Source: SIG607 sp045648445
GTDB lineage: Bacteria; Bacillota; Clostridia; Oscillospirales; Acutalibacteraceae
DNA length: 58,846 nt
Reading direction: 5' to 3'
Assembly (NCBI GenBank): GCA_045648445.1
Contig: JAZRNY010000028.1
Span: 1-58,846, forward strand
Positions 33,974 through 43,247 of this stretch are shown here, one piece after another. Positions within the stretch are counted from its first letter, which is position 1. Each line of letters starts with the position of its first letter. A program made the position numbers and the translations under genes. The notes beneath the pieces were generated by a model that saw only the letters and a program-made list of their open reading frames with translations, was not told where the DNA came from and searched no databases.

Positions 33974-34708
33974 ATGCTGAAATTTGAAAAGTACGTTGTC
34001 GGAAGCGGCGAAACCGAAGGCTATAAAGCACTTAAGGCCACTATTCCTGCAGAAGATGCTTATATGCACTTTCGTCTTGACGGCGCTTGTGTAAATGACT
34101 GTGAAGATATCTTTTTTGTGGCTCACGAAGATGGTAAGGCTCTTTGCAGAATTTGGATGTGCTATCCCCGTCACGAAAACGCAATAGCAAACTGGGGCGC
34201 AGTTTATACACTTGAAGAGTGCAGAGGTCAAGGTCTTTGTAACAAAACTCTTACTTATTGTATGGAAGAAATTGAAAAACTCGAAAATGGTCCTATCGGT
34301 CTTTTTTGTACTGCGGGAAGACAATGGCTTACAGATATGTATGCTAAATTCGGTTTTACTACCGCTATTCACGATACTACCTCAGGTCCTCTTTATCGTC
34401 CTCTTAAAGATAGTCCCAAAACCTTTAAAGAAGTTTGCGAAAAATATTATACCCCTGCCAAATCTCTTTGTGCAGTAAAGGCTACTTGGGAATGGCGTAA
34501 CGAGATTGATTGTCTTCTTAAATTTGCTCTTCAAGATATCGGAATGAATTATGCTGTTAATGGCGAACGCGATTTAAATATGATTCTTATGAATACTCCC
34601 GAAAGAGACGTAAAGGCTATTTTAACCGACGAAAACAAATGCGTAGGTTGGATGATTGATGGAGATTACACTATTCATCCTTTATACCAAAACTTAAAGA
34701 TAGATTAA
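33974..34708 (+). CDS. GNAT-family N-acetyltransferase
   Basis: 244 residues. The GNAT acetyl-CoA motif A is visible as ANWGAVYTLEECRGQGLCNK, followed by DMYAKFGF (the usual Y..GF of motif B). The C-terminal 90 residues are not recognised and may be a second small domain. Acceptor unknown. Ribosome site AAAAGGAG before ATG 33974. It is 87 bases after manA and may be in the same transcript; a terminator follows. Confidence 0.8.
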   Translation: MLKFEKYVVGSGETEGYKALKATIPAEDAYMHFRLDGACVNDCEDIFFVAHEDGKALCRIWMCYPRHENAIANWGAVYTLEECRGQGLCNKTLTYCMEEIEKLENGPIGLFCTAGRQWLTDMYAKFGFTTAIHDTTSGPLYRPLKDSPKTFKEVCEKYYTPAKSLCAVKATWEWRNEIDCLLKFALQDIGMNYAVNGERDLNMILMNTPERDVKAILTDENKCVGWMIDGDYTIHPLYQNLKID

Positions 34709-34734
34709 AAAAACACCCTTTCGGGTGTTTTTTT
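34707..34734. terminator. Bidirectional terminator, GNAT / beta-mannosidase
   Basis: Stem AAAAAAACACCC (34707-34718) / GGGTGTTTTTTT (34723-34734) with a TTTC loop. Confidence 0.88.
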
Positions 34735-36994
34735 ATGGCAATTTATTTAGCCATTCTTTGTATTTATTTAGATCAAATCCCGGCATACCTGCAAGGTATG
34801 TATTATAGTATTCTTCACCGTTATCAAATGTCCATTTAATAAGGTACATTGTTTGTTTTGAATACATAACGTTTATTTTGCCGAGTTTGGTATTTTGGTT
34901 GGCACCTGCTGTAAATTCTTTTGCGAATACTTCCTTTTCGTTATCAAGGTCGATTACGGTGCATTTACCTTTAAATTCTTTAAGAGAACTGTTGCAACAA
35001 ATGATATCGTAACCCCAGTTTTTCATTTCGTCAAACATAATTATAAAATCTCTGCTTGAACGTTTAATATAATGGTAAGCAAGTTTTTTATCGTAATAGT
35101 AATCAACTACAGCGTCGCTCATTTGAGGCCAACCGTCGATTAGGTTCCACCAAATAACACCGCCCATATAGTTCATCTTACTTCTTACTCTTTCGATGAA
35201 GAACTTTTTGGCTTCTGCTTGTGAAATTTGAGATGCAAGGATATAGTCTTCCGGATCAGTAGGAACTTTACCGAATAACTGAGCAACTTGATTGTGCATA
35301 AGCCATACGCGGTGGCTAGATCCGTTTTGGTCAGAGGAATGAAGTGTCCACTGAGAGTTGTTTTGGTAAGGCCATACCTTTTCGGCATCAATGAATTTTT
35401 CAATGGATTTTAAACTTGGACAACCGTGATAGCCTGTTTCACTAACAAAATATGCCTTTGAATCAGCATAGAAACTGCTCTTATAGTAATCTCTCGGTCC
35501 CCAAAGATGTTCTTCGGGATGTGAATCATAACCTGCTTTATGTGCTGCGGGAGAAATATAAGGCGAGGAAGCAACGTAAGGTCTTTTTGGATCGTGTGCA
35601 GCCAAAACCTCAGGTATATATTCACGGGTTATTTTGTTTATGGCAGGATCGGTATCCTGATTGCTGAACTGTGCATCGATTTCATTATCACCGCTCCAAA
35701 GTACTATTGAGCAGTGGTTACGATATTCTTTAACAACCCAAGCGGCTTCCTTTTTGATTTTTTCTTCAAAGTCGCGTGAGTTTGAATAAACGTTACAAGC
35801 CATAGCAAAGTCTTGCCATACCATAATGCCGTGACTGTCGCAATAATCAAAGAAAGGATGGTCTTCGTAAACGTTACCGCCCCAACAACGTAAAATGTTA
35901 CAACCTATGTCGTCAGCAAGATCAAGCGCCGCTTTAAGTCTTTCATTATCACGGCTGTGGTAGGCGTCCATAGGTACCCAGTTAGAACCGTTTGCCATTA
36001 TTTTTACGCCGTTAATTATAAATTCAAATGCGCCGCCCTCTTCAATAACGTCACTACGTTTAAGTTCAAGAGTTCTAAAACCTTGTTTAACGGTGATGGA
36101 CATAAGTTCGTTTAATTCCATATCGGTTATGGTAACGGTTATATCGTAAAGATTAGGCTCGCCGTAGAACTTCGGCCACCAAAGTTTAAGTTCAGGCACA
36201 AAGAAATCTATTCTGCCACACTTTGATCTTCTTACTGCAGAATGTTCAAACTCGCTGTCGCCACACTTACCTTTAATGAAAATTTTGGTATCACGGAAAG
36301 CGTATTTTGTATCCATTTTAGTATCGTAACACATACGGATTTTGCCTGTCATAATGTTTTCAAGGCTGAAGTAAACGTAATCAAAACGATACTTATTGCG
36401 TTCATCTAAGGTAACGTCACGCCAAATTCCTGCGCTGACTGCACGGGGCATAATATCCCAACCGTAACCGTGAGGCGCTTTACGAACGGGCCAATGCACC
36501 GCCATCAATTGCCAGTTATAGTAAGAGTTATATAAATCACTTTCAAAGTCCATTCCCTTTATGGTAGCAGACGTTATATGTACGTGAAGGGTATTGATTT
36601 GTTCATACGCCAAAAGGTCGGTTACGTCAAATTCGTTAGCAATAAACATATTATCACTAGTGCCTATCAGTTGTCCGTTAAGATAGTATTCGGCATAGCA
36701 GTCAACAGCGCGAAAATTAAGTATCATTTCCTTATTTTCATCAGGCTTTTTGGGGGCAGTAAATTCAGTTTCGTACCACCATTCATACTGTTCATATTCT
36801 TCGGCTTTTAATATATTTTCGCCTTTGAAAAGATCTTCGGGCAGTATTCCCGCTTTGCTTAAATCGAGTTCAACGTTACCCGGTACGGTACAGGGAATAG
36901 AACTGATACCGTTTGTTTTCAGGTCGTTTACGTCTTTAATTTCGAATAGACCTTGTTTTGCGTAATATAAGGTCCATTGTCCGTTAAGATTCAT
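34733..36994 (-). CDS. Beta-mannosidase (GH2)
   Basis: 753 residues from ATG 36994 (GGAGG upstream; the longer open frame has no site). N-terminal sugar-binding domain, immunoglobulin-like domain, TIM barrel, C-terminal beta domain. Barrel motifs: LRCWGGNVYEDHPFFDYCD, IVLWSGDNEID with the acid/base Glu in the NE pair, and FVSETGYHGCPSL with the nucleophile Glu. The active-site pattern fits mannosidases rather than galactosidases. No signal peptide, so it should cleave imported beta-mannosides. It is divergent from an AraC regulator, its likely controller. Confidence 0.9.
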   Translation of the reverse strand: MNLNGQWTLYYAKQGLFEIKDVNDLKTNGISSIPCTVPGNVELDLSKAGILPEDLFKGENILKAEEYEQYEWWYETEFTAPKKPDENKEMILNFRAVDCYAEYYLNGQLIGTSDNMFIANEFDVTDLLAYEQINTLHVHITSATIKGMDFESDLYNSYYNWQLMAVHWPVRKAPHGYGWDIMPRAVSAGIWRDVTLDERNKYRFDYVYFSLENIMTGKIRMCYDTKMDTKYAFRDTKIFIKGKCGDSEFEHSAVRRSKCGRIDFFVPELKLWWPKFYGEPNLYDITVTITDMELNELMSITVKQGFRTLELKRSDVIEEGGAFEFIINGVKIMANGSNWVPMDAYHSRDNERLKAALDLADDIGCNILRCWGGNVYEDHPFFDYCDSHGIMVWQDFAMACNVYSNSRDFEEKIKKEAAWVVKEYRNHCSIVLWSGDNEIDAQFSNQDTDPAINKITREYIPEVLAAHDPKRPYVASSPYISPAAHKAGYDSHPEEHLWGPRDYYKSSFYADSKAYFVSETGYHGCPSLKSIEKFIDAEKVWPYQNNSQWTLHSSDQNGSSHRVWLMHNQVAQLFGKVPTDPEDYILASQISQAEAKKFFIERVRSKMNYMGGVIWWNLIDGWPQMSDAVVDYYYDKKLAYHYIKRSSRDFIIMFDEMKNWGYDIICCNSSLKEFKGKCTVIDLDNEKEVFAKEFTAGANQNTKLGKINVMYSKQTMYLIKWTFDNGEEYYNTYLAGMPGFDLNKYKEWLNKLP

Positions 36995-37104
36995 AAAAAT
37001 ACCTCCATTACTTGTTTTTTTCAGTATATCATATTGATGTCCTTCTTTGTAGTCATTATTTTTTGGTTTTAACTTAAAAAATAACAATATTTTTAGAATT
37101 ATTA

Positions 37105-37132
37105 TTGAAAAACAAAAAATCTATGATAAAAT
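37105..37132 (+). promoter_or_regulatory. Promoter of the AraC gene next to beta-mannosidase
   Basis: TTGAAA (37105-37110), 16-base spacer, TAAAAT (37127-37132). It overlaps the earliest open codons of the gene, supporting the start at 37150. Confidence 0.55.
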
Positions 37133-37149
37133 TGCTTTGGGTGAATGAT

Positions 37150-37962
37150 ATGAGCAGCAAGATGTATAAGTATCTTTTAAGATCTCAGGCTAAAGACGGC
37201 AAAGATATTGTGGTATGCGAAAAGTTTGTTAACATACCATCTGCTTTGCATTGGCATAACTATATCGAAATAGAACTTATTATTGACGGAAACGGATATA
37301 ATCTGTTAAATGGTAACCGCTACGATTTATCAAGAGGTAGTTTTTATTTGTTGCGTCTTATTGACTTTCATGAAGTTCATCCCGAACCAAATTTGCGTAT
37401 AATAAATATGGGTATCGACGACAGTCTTTTGTCGGAAGAAATTTTAGGAGAATTTACAAGCGGTCAGCCTTTTGTCTATAAACTAAATGAAGAAGATACG
37501 GTTGTTATGGAACAGTTACTCCGTCTTTGTATGGACGAAAATAACCGTAAAGAACCCGACAAACGTTATATTCGCCATCTGCTTAGTTGTGTTCTTTTAA
37601 GAATTTTAAAACTTGTGCCCGATAACACCGATACTGTTCCGTTGGTTGAAAAACCGATTCAAGCGGCAATACTTTATATGCATATGCATTTCAGAGAAAA
37701 TCCTAGCCTTTCGGAACTTGCTGAAATCGCCCATTATAACACAAGTCATTTTAGCACAACTTTTCACAAAGAACTGGGCGTAACCTATTGCGAATATCTT
37801 AATATGCTTAAAATTAATTACGCCAAAGAGTTGCTTTGTTCTACCGATTTAAAGATAACCGAAATTTGTTACGAATGCGGGTTTACTTCACATTCTAATT
37901 TTTTGCGTTTGTTTAAAGAAAAAACAGGTATGTCACCAATTCATTACAGAAAGAAAAAATAA
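37150..37962 (+). CDS. AraC-family regulator
   Basis: 270 residues. N-terminal cupin-like domain (ALHWHNYIEIELIIDGNGYN, RGSFYLLRLIDFHEVHP) and C-terminal double HTH (LSELAEIAHYNTSHFSTTFHKE, LKITEICYECGFTSHSNFLRLF, GMSPIHYR). It is divergent from the GH2 beta-mannosidase, so it probably activates that gene in response to a mannoside. I prefer ATG 37150 (GGGTGA upstream); an earlier TTG at 37105 coincides with a -35 element. Confidence 0.88.
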   Translation: MSSKMYKYLLRSQAKDGKDIVVCEKFVNIPSALHWHNYIEIELIIDGNGYNLLNGNRYDLSRGSFYLLRLIDFHEVHPEPNLRIINMGIDDSLLSEEILGEFTSGQPFVYKLNEEDTVVMEQLLRLCMDENNRKEPDKRYIRHLLSCVLLRILKLVPDNTDTVPLVEKPIQAAILYMHMHFRENPSLSELAEIAHYNTSHFSTTFHKELGVTYCEYLNMLKINYAKELLCSTDLKITEICYECGFTSHSNFLRLFKEKTGMSPIHYRKKK

Positions 37963-37988
37963 ACCGAGACTGTCGGTTTATTTTTTTG
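37958..37988 (+). terminator. Intrinsic terminator
   Basis: Stem AATAAACCGA (37958-37967) / TCGGTTTATT (37973-37982), then a T-run. Confidence 0.85.
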
Positions 37989-38007
37989 TTGGTAATATAG
38001 GTCATAA

Positions 38008-38036
38008 TTGACATTATACTACATATGGTGTATAAT
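38008..38036 (+). promoter_or_regulatory. Promoter of the topoisomerase operon
   Basis: TTGACA (38008-38013), 17-base spacer, TATAAT (38031-38036). Confidence 0.85.
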
Positions 38037-38084
38037 ATTTCCATATAGGCATAATATTTGTATATATAAAGGAGTTAACCTTTA

Positions 38085-40067
38085 ATGGCAGTAAAAAAAG
38101 CAGAGTACAATAACGAAAGTATAAAGCAGTTAAAAGGTCCCGATCAGGTGCGTAAACGCCCTGCGGTTATTTTTGGTTCCGACGGACTTGACGGATGCGA
38201 ACATTCGGCTTTTGAAATAATCTCTAACTCTATAGATGAAGCAAGAGAAGGTCACGGTAATAAAATTATTGTAACCCGTTTTGAAGATGGCTCTATAGAA
38301 GTACAGGACTTTGGACGAGGCGCGCCCGTTGACTATAATAAAAATGAAGAAAAGTTCAACTGGGAACTTCTTTACTGCACTCTTTACGCAGGTAGTAAGT
38401 ATGATACAAACGATGGCGGAAGTTATGAATATTCTATAGGTCTTAACGGTCTTGGTCTTTGCGCTACTCAGTTTTCAAGTGAGTATATGGACGTTGAAAT
38501 TAAAAGAGACGGCTATAAATACAATCTTCACTTTGAAAAGGGCTTTAATGTAGGCGGACTTAAAAAGGAAGAGTATACAGGCAAAGATACCGGTACCAAA
38601 ACCAAATGGAAACCCGACATTGACGTATTTAACGACATAAAAATTCCTGCTGTATATTTTGAGGATACTATACGACGTCAGGCAATAGTAAACGACGGTC
38701 TTGTATTTATATTTAAAAATCAGGTAGGCAATAAATTTGAAACAAAAGAATTTTGTTATAAAAACGGTATCGAAGATTATCTTCACGAGGTTGTTGACGA
38801 AAAGGCGTTAACCCCCGTTCAGTTCTGGAAGTGTGAGCGAAAGGGAAGAGACCGCGACGATAAGCCTGAATACAAGGTTAAAATGAACGTGGCGGTTGCT
38901 TTTTCAAACCACAACAAAATGACCGAATACTACCATAACTCAAGTTGGCTTGAACATGGCGGTTCACCCGAAAAAGCGGTAAGGTATGCCTTTGTAACAC
39001 AACTTGACACATACATTAAACAGCAAAACAAATATCAGAAAAACGAAAGTAAAATTTCCTTTTCCGACGTAGAAGAATGTCTTAACATTTGTATTTCTTC
39101 ATTTTCTACACAAACTTCATACGAAAATCAGACCAAAAAGGCTATAACCAATAAATTTATTTATGAGGCAATGGCTGATTTCTTAAAGCATCAACTTGAA
39201 ATTTACTTTATCGAAAATAAGGCTGAAGCCGATAAAATAATTGATCAGGTGCTTATTAATAAACGTAGCCGCGAAAAGAGTGAAAAGGAAAGAATTAACA
39301 TCAAAAAAACTCTTTCAACAGGTAACACTCTTTCCGACAGAGTACAAAAATTCGTTGACTGCCGAAGCAGAGACGTGGCTGAAAGAGAACTTTATATAGT
39401 TGAGGGTGATTCTGCTCTCGGTTCCTGTAAACTTGCCCGTGACGCTGCGTTTCAGGCTATTATGCCCGTAAGAGGTAAAATATTAAACTGCCTAAAGGCT
39501 GAATACGATAAAATCTTCAAAAGCGAAATTATTACCGATCTTTTAAAGGTTATGGGTTGCGGTGTTGAAGTAAAATCCAAGGCTAATAAAAACCTTTCTA
39601 CATTTGATATAAGAAATCTTCGTTGGAGTAAAATAATAATTTGTACCGATGCCGACGTTGACGGTTTCCATATAAGAACCCTTATTTTAACGATGATTTA
39701 TCGACTTATGCCAACTTTAATTCACGAAGGCAGAGTGTTTATAGCCGAAACTCCGCTTTATGAAATAAACACCAAAAATATGACCTACTTTGCGTATGAC
39801 GAAAACGAAAAACGCGAAATTTTAACCAAAATAGATGGCGAAAAGTATAATCTTCAGCGTTCGAAAGGACTTGGCGAAAACCAACCCGATATGATGAACC
39901 TTACTACAATGAATCCCGAAACAAGACGCCTTATAAAGATTAGCCCTACCGATGCAGAACTTACTTCACAAATGTTTGATATGTTGCTCGGTGACGATTT
40001 AAATGGCAGAAAAGATTATATCAGTGAAAACGGCTATCTCTATATGGATGACGTTGACGTTAGTTAG
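38085..40067 (+). CDS. parE: Type II topoisomerase subunit B (ParE-like)
   Basis: 660 residues. GHKL ATPase domain (NSIDEAREGHG, VQDFGRGAPVD and a Gly-rich lid near GLNGLGLCATQFSS), transducer domain, and Toprim domain with YIVEGDSALGSCKLARD and TDADVDGFHIRTL for magnesium binding. The C-terminal PLYEI and SKGLGENQP segments are canonical. It starts MAVKKAEYNNESIKQLKG, a group I recall as a second, divergent GyrB/ParE in Clostridia. With the next gene it forms an A2B2 enzyme that decatenates or relaxes DNA. Ribosome site AAAGGAG. Confidence 0.88.
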   Translation: MAVKKAEYNNESIKQLKGPDQVRKRPAVIFGSDGLDGCEHSAFEIISNSIDEAREGHGNKIIVTRFEDGSIEVQDFGRGAPVDYNKNEEKFNWELLYCTLYAGSKYDTNDGGSYEYSIGLNGLGLCATQFSSEYMDVEIKRDGYKYNLHFEKGFNVGGLKKEEYTGKDTGTKTKWKPDIDVFNDIKIPAVYFEDTIRRQAIVNDGLVFIFKNQVGNKFETKEFCYKNGIEDYLHEVVDEKALTPVQFWKCERKGRDRDDKPEYKVKMNVAVAFSNHNKMTEYYHNSSWLEHGGSPEKAVRYAFVTQLDTYIKQQNKYQKNESKISFSDVEECLNICISSFSTQTSYENQTKKAITNKFIYEAMADFLKHQLEIYFIENKAEADKIIDQVLINKRSREKSEKERINIKKTLSTGNTLSDRVQKFVDCRSRDVAERELYIVEGDSALGSCKLARDAAFQAIMPVRGKILNCLKAEYDKIFKSEIITDLLKVMGCGVEVKSKANKNLSTFDIRNLRWSKIIICTDADVDGFHIRTLILTMIYRLMPTLIHEGRVFIAETPLYEINTKNMTYFAYDENEKREILTKIDGEKYNLQRSKGLGENQPDMMNLTTMNPETRRLIKISPTDAELTSQMFDMLLGDDLNGRKDYISENGYLYMDDVDVS

Positions 40068-40081
40068 GAGAAAAGACAACT

Positions 40082-42328
40082 ATGGCTCCAAGAAAAAAGA
40101 AAGAAGGGGAAGTTACCCCAAAGAAAAAGGGCGCTAATGCATATATAGCAGGTGCAGGTACAGTTATTGAACAACAGGTTACCGAAACCCTTAAATCTAA
40201 CTTTATGCCCTATGCTATGAGCATTATTGTTTCCCGCGCTATTCCCGAAATAGACGGTTTTAAACCCTCTCACCGAAAACTCCTTTATACAATGTATAAT
40301 ATGGGATTGCTTGGCGGTTCTACTATTAAATCCGCCAATATCGTTGGTAGAACAATGCAGTTAAACCCTCACGGTGATGCCGCTATTTACGAAACAATGG
40401 TGCGTCTTAGCGAAGGTTATGAGGCATTGCTTCACCCATTTGTTGCTTCAAAGGGTTCTTTCGGTAAGGCTTATTCTCGTGATATGGCTTACGCCGCTTC
40501 CCGTTATACCGAAGCAAAACTTGCTCCGATTTCAAGCGAACTTTTTGCAGATATTGATAAAGATACCGTTGATTTTGTAGATAACTACGATGCTACAATG
40601 AAAGAACCGGTACTTTTCCCCGTAACATTTCCAACGGTGCTGGTTAACTCAAATATGGGTATTGCCGCAGGTATGGCAAGTTCTATTTGTTCCTTTAATT
40701 TAAAGGAAGTTTGTGAAACTACCATTGCGCTTATAAAGGATGACGAAGTAAATATTGCAGACACTCTTTTAGCGCCCGATTTCCCCATAGGCGGTGAACT
40801 TCTTTATAACCGAGATGAAATCGAAAAGATTTACGAAACTGGTAAGGGTGGCTTTAAGGTTAGGGGCGTTTATACCTTTGATAAAAAGAATAACTGTATT
40901 GATATTACCGAAATTCCACCAACAACCACAAGTGAAGCGATTATTGAAAAGGTAATAGAACTTGTTAAACTTAAAAAAATTACCGAAATTAACGATATTC
41001 GTGACGAAACCGACCTTAACGGTCTTAAAATCACCGTAGACTTAAAGCGCGGTATAGACCCCGATAAGTTTATGAAAAAAATGTATAAATTAACGCCTTT
41101 ACAGGATACTTTTTCTTGTAACTTTAATATCCTTATTGCCGCTTCTCCAAGGGTAATGGGCGTCAGAGAGATTTTAGAGGAATGGATAGCGTTCAGAACT
41201 GAATGTGTTCGAAGAAAGATTTTTTATAATTTAACCAAAGCAAAAGATAAACTTCATTTGTTAAAAGGTTTAAGCAAGATACTTCTTGATATTGATAAGG
41301 CTATAAAAATCGTAAGAGAAACTGCCGAAGAAAAAGAAGTAGTGCCAAACTTAATGATAGGTTTCGGTATTGACGAAATTCAGGCCGAATACGTTGCCGA
41401 AATCAAACTTCGTCATTTAAACCGTGAATACATTCTTAAAAGACTTGACGATATTGAAAAACTTGAAAAAGAAATCGAGGAAATGGAGGATATATTAAAC
41501 TCCAAATCCAAGGTTAAAAAGATTATCGTTAATGAACTCAATGAGGTTATTAAGAAGTACGGTGTTGACCGACGCACTAAGATAATAAACGCAAACGAAA
41601 TAAACGAAGCAAACGAAGACGAAAGGGAAGTGGATAATTCTCCCGTAACCTTCTTCTTTACAAAGGACGGCTACTTTAAAAAGATTACTCCGCTCTCCCT
41701 TAGAATGAGCGGTGAGCAAAAGTGTAAAGAGGGTGACTATATCACCCAAACGGTTGCATCTACAAATGCGGCTGAACTTATGTTTTTCACCAATAAGCAA
41801 CAGGTTTATAAAACCTATGCAAGTGAGTTCTCCGATACTAAAGCAAGCGTACTTGGTGACTATATCCCTGCAAAACTTGACTTTGACGAGGGCGAATATC
41901 CCGTATATATGACGGTTGTGGATAAGTACGTGGGCAATATGCTCTTCGTTTACGAAAACGGCAGAATTTCAAAGGTTGCCCTTGCTTCTTACGAAACAAA
42001 AACCAATCGTAAAAAACTTATAAAGGCATATTCTGATAAATATCCGCTTTTCTGCGCCCTTTATATGCCCGAAGAAAAAGATTTGGTGCTTAAATCTTCT
42101 AACGGCAGAGTTCTTATCGTAAACAGCGCTAGTGTTCCCGTAAAGGGCGTTAAAGATAACGGCGGTATTGCGGTTATGACTCAAAAGAGAGGCCAAAAAA
42201 TCGAAGAGGTTAAAATTTACGAAAAGGGTATGATAGAAAACGAAAACCGACTCAGAACCCGAACCCTTCCCGCCGCAGGCAATAAACCGCTAGGTGCAGG
42301 TCAGCAAGACGGAATGGATCTTGATTAG
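40082..42328 (+). CDS. parC: Type II topoisomerase subunit A (ParC-like)
   Basis: 748 residues. Breakage-reunion domain with RAIPEIDGFKPSHRKLLYTM, NPHGDAAIYETMVRLS, and catalytic Tyr in AASRYTEAKL. A coiled-coil follows (about residues 440-500), then a shortened beta-pinwheel C-terminal domain. I see no GyrA box (QRRGGKG), so Topo IV activity is more likely than gyrase. The Lys-rich N-terminus (PRKKKEGE) and Gly/Gln-rich tail are low complexity. It is 14 bases after the subunit B gene. Confidence 0.88.
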   Translation: MAPRKKKEGEVTPKKKGANAYIAGAGTVIEQQVTETLKSNFMPYAMSIIVSRAIPEIDGFKPSHRKLLYTMYNMGLLGGSTIKSANIVGRTMQLNPHGDAAIYETMVRLSEGYEALLHPFVASKGSFGKAYSRDMAYAASRYTEAKLAPISSELFADIDKDTVDFVDNYDATMKEPVLFPVTFPTVLVNSNMGIAAGMASSICSFNLKEVCETTIALIKDDEVNIADTLLAPDFPIGGELLYNRDEIEKIYETGKGGFKVRGVYTFDKKNNCIDITEIPPTTTSEAIIEKVIELVKLKKITEINDIRDETDLNGLKITVDLKRGIDPDKFMKKMYKLTPLQDTFSCNFNILIAASPRVMGVREILEEWIAFRTECVRRKIFYNLTKAKDKLHLLKGLSKILLDIDKAIKIVRETAEEKEVVPNLMIGFGIDEIQAEYVAEIKLRHLNREYILKRLDDIEKLEKEIEEMEDILNSKSKVKKIIVNELNEVIKKYGVDRRTKIINANEINEANEDEREVDNSPVTFFFTKDGYFKKITPLSLRMSGEQKCKEGDYITQTVASTNAAELMFFTNKQQVYKTYASEFSDTKASVLGDYIPAKLDFDEGEYPVYMTVVDKYVGNMLFVYENGRISKVALASYETKTNRKKLIKAYSDKYPLFCALYMPEEKDLVLKSSNGRVLIVNSASVPVKGVKDNGGIAVMTQKRGQKIEEVKIYEKGMIENENRLRTRTLPAAGNKPLGAGQQDGMDLD

Positions 42329-42330
42329 AA

Positions 42331-42360
42331 AAAAGTCCTCCTTACCTTAGGAGGACTTTC
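42331..42360 (+). terminator. Terminator of the topoisomerase operon
   Basis: Stem AAAGTCCTCCT (42332-42342) / AGGAGGACTTT (42349-42359). Confidence 0.78.
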
Positions 42361-42362
42361 GG

Positions 42363-42550
42363 TTTTGCAAATATATATTTGTGTTTTCTCGGGCTGATGC
42401 CGTGTTGTAATTGGTGCGAAACACAGGGAATAGGTAATAGCCCAATCCTTACGTCACACAAGTAAACATCATGCATAAACCGATATTTTTTATTTCTTTA
42501 AAAATAAATTCCAAAATTTGACGATTCGTTTCGTTATAGATAACAAAAGG
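42363..42550. other. Intergenic segment without recognised content
   Basis: About 190 bases between the topoisomerase terminator and the repeat patch. I compared it by eye with common structured RNAs (T-box, cobalamin, SRP, 6S) and found no match; no credible gene. It may be debris of a repeat or of a decayed minus-strand gene. Confidence 0.4.
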
Positions 42551-42580
42551 GTAACACAGAGAACCGTTCACTGTGTTTTT
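42551..42580. repeat. Solo copy of the ACACAGGGGACGGTTC repeat, shortened
   Basis: AACACAG and CTGTGTT flank GAACCGTT as a 7-base-stem hairpin; this is the repeat of 43136-43149 with a small internal deletion. It lies just before the small membrane protein gene. Confidence 0.6.
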
Positions 42581-42594
42581 GGTGGTGAAAATCT

Positions 42595-42888
42595 TTGAAA
42601 AATAAAATATTTTTGTCGCTTGCTATAGTTTTTTATGTAATAGCTTCTATTGGATTTGTTGTTATTGGGGCACTAAAAGCGATATATATAATTGATACAG
42701 ATGTATTTTATAATTATTCTTCAATATGTGTTTTGACCTTTGATATAGCTATAGCATTTTTAATTTTTTTCTTGCCTCAAAAATTAAAATGGTTAAAATT
42801 AATATTAGCAATAATTGCCATTTGGATAATTGTTTTTGGATTTATACCGTTAATAACAGGAACAGTTGGAAACTTGTTGAAAATATAG
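42595..42888 (+). CDS. Small membrane protein, unknown
   Basis: 97 residues with three hydrophobic segments (about 5-30, 42-60 and 65-90) and almost no charged residues. It starts at TTG 42595 with GGTGGTGA upstream; no ATG fits. No family is recognised. It is bracketed by copies of the repeat: one ends 15 bases before its start, and GACGGTTTGAAACCACTG (42891-42908) begins two bases after its stop. The same 18-mer, with one change, follows the RHS immunity candidate (1134-1151). It may be an accessory gene carried with the repeats. Confidence 0.55.
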   Translation: MKNKIFLSLAIVFYVIASIGFVVIGALKAIYIIDTDVFYNYSSICVLTFDIAIAFLIFFLPQKLKWLKLILAIIAIWIIVFGFIPLITGTVGNLLKI

Positions 42889-42922
42889 GTGACGGTTTGA
42901 AACCACTGTAAGACAGGGTAAG

Positions 42923-43149
42923 ACAGGGGACGGTTCTTCTGTGTTATCGCGAAAATAAACTGTTACCGCCCAAAGCCTTCCCCTTTTGTTCGGAGGGGAA
43001 GGTGGGTTGCGAAGCAACTCGGATGAGGTGTAGTGATGTAGATTTCCACCTCACCACCGTCTTCGACGGAGCCTCTCCTCAAGGAGAAGCCTTTTGATTG
43101 CCCTCATTACGCACAAGGAGGGATTGAAAGACAGAGAACCGTCCCCTGT
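42923..43149. repeat. MITE-like element with 14-base terminal inverted repeats
   Basis: ACAGGGGACGGTTC at 42923-42936 is perfectly inverted at 43136-43149 (227 bases). The interior has nested palindromes: CCTTCCCC/GGGGAAGG near 42981-43001, GTTGCGAAGCAAC near 43005-43018, and CTCTCCTCAAGGAGAAG near 43073-43089. No coding frame. It fills most of the gap between the two small membrane-protein genes. Confidence 0.65.
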
Positions 43150-43247
43150 GTTTTCTGTGTTTATAAAATGTAATGGTGAAATAAGTTATGATATTCCATC
43201 GACGTATGCAAATAGATTTTTTTGCGGTTATTATTTGGGGTGATTAT

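Noticed and set aside
42363..42550. Structured RNA (cobalamin, SRP, 6S or tRNA-like) in this gap
   Set aside because: Some GC-rich pairing is possible but no family consensus could be matched by eye.
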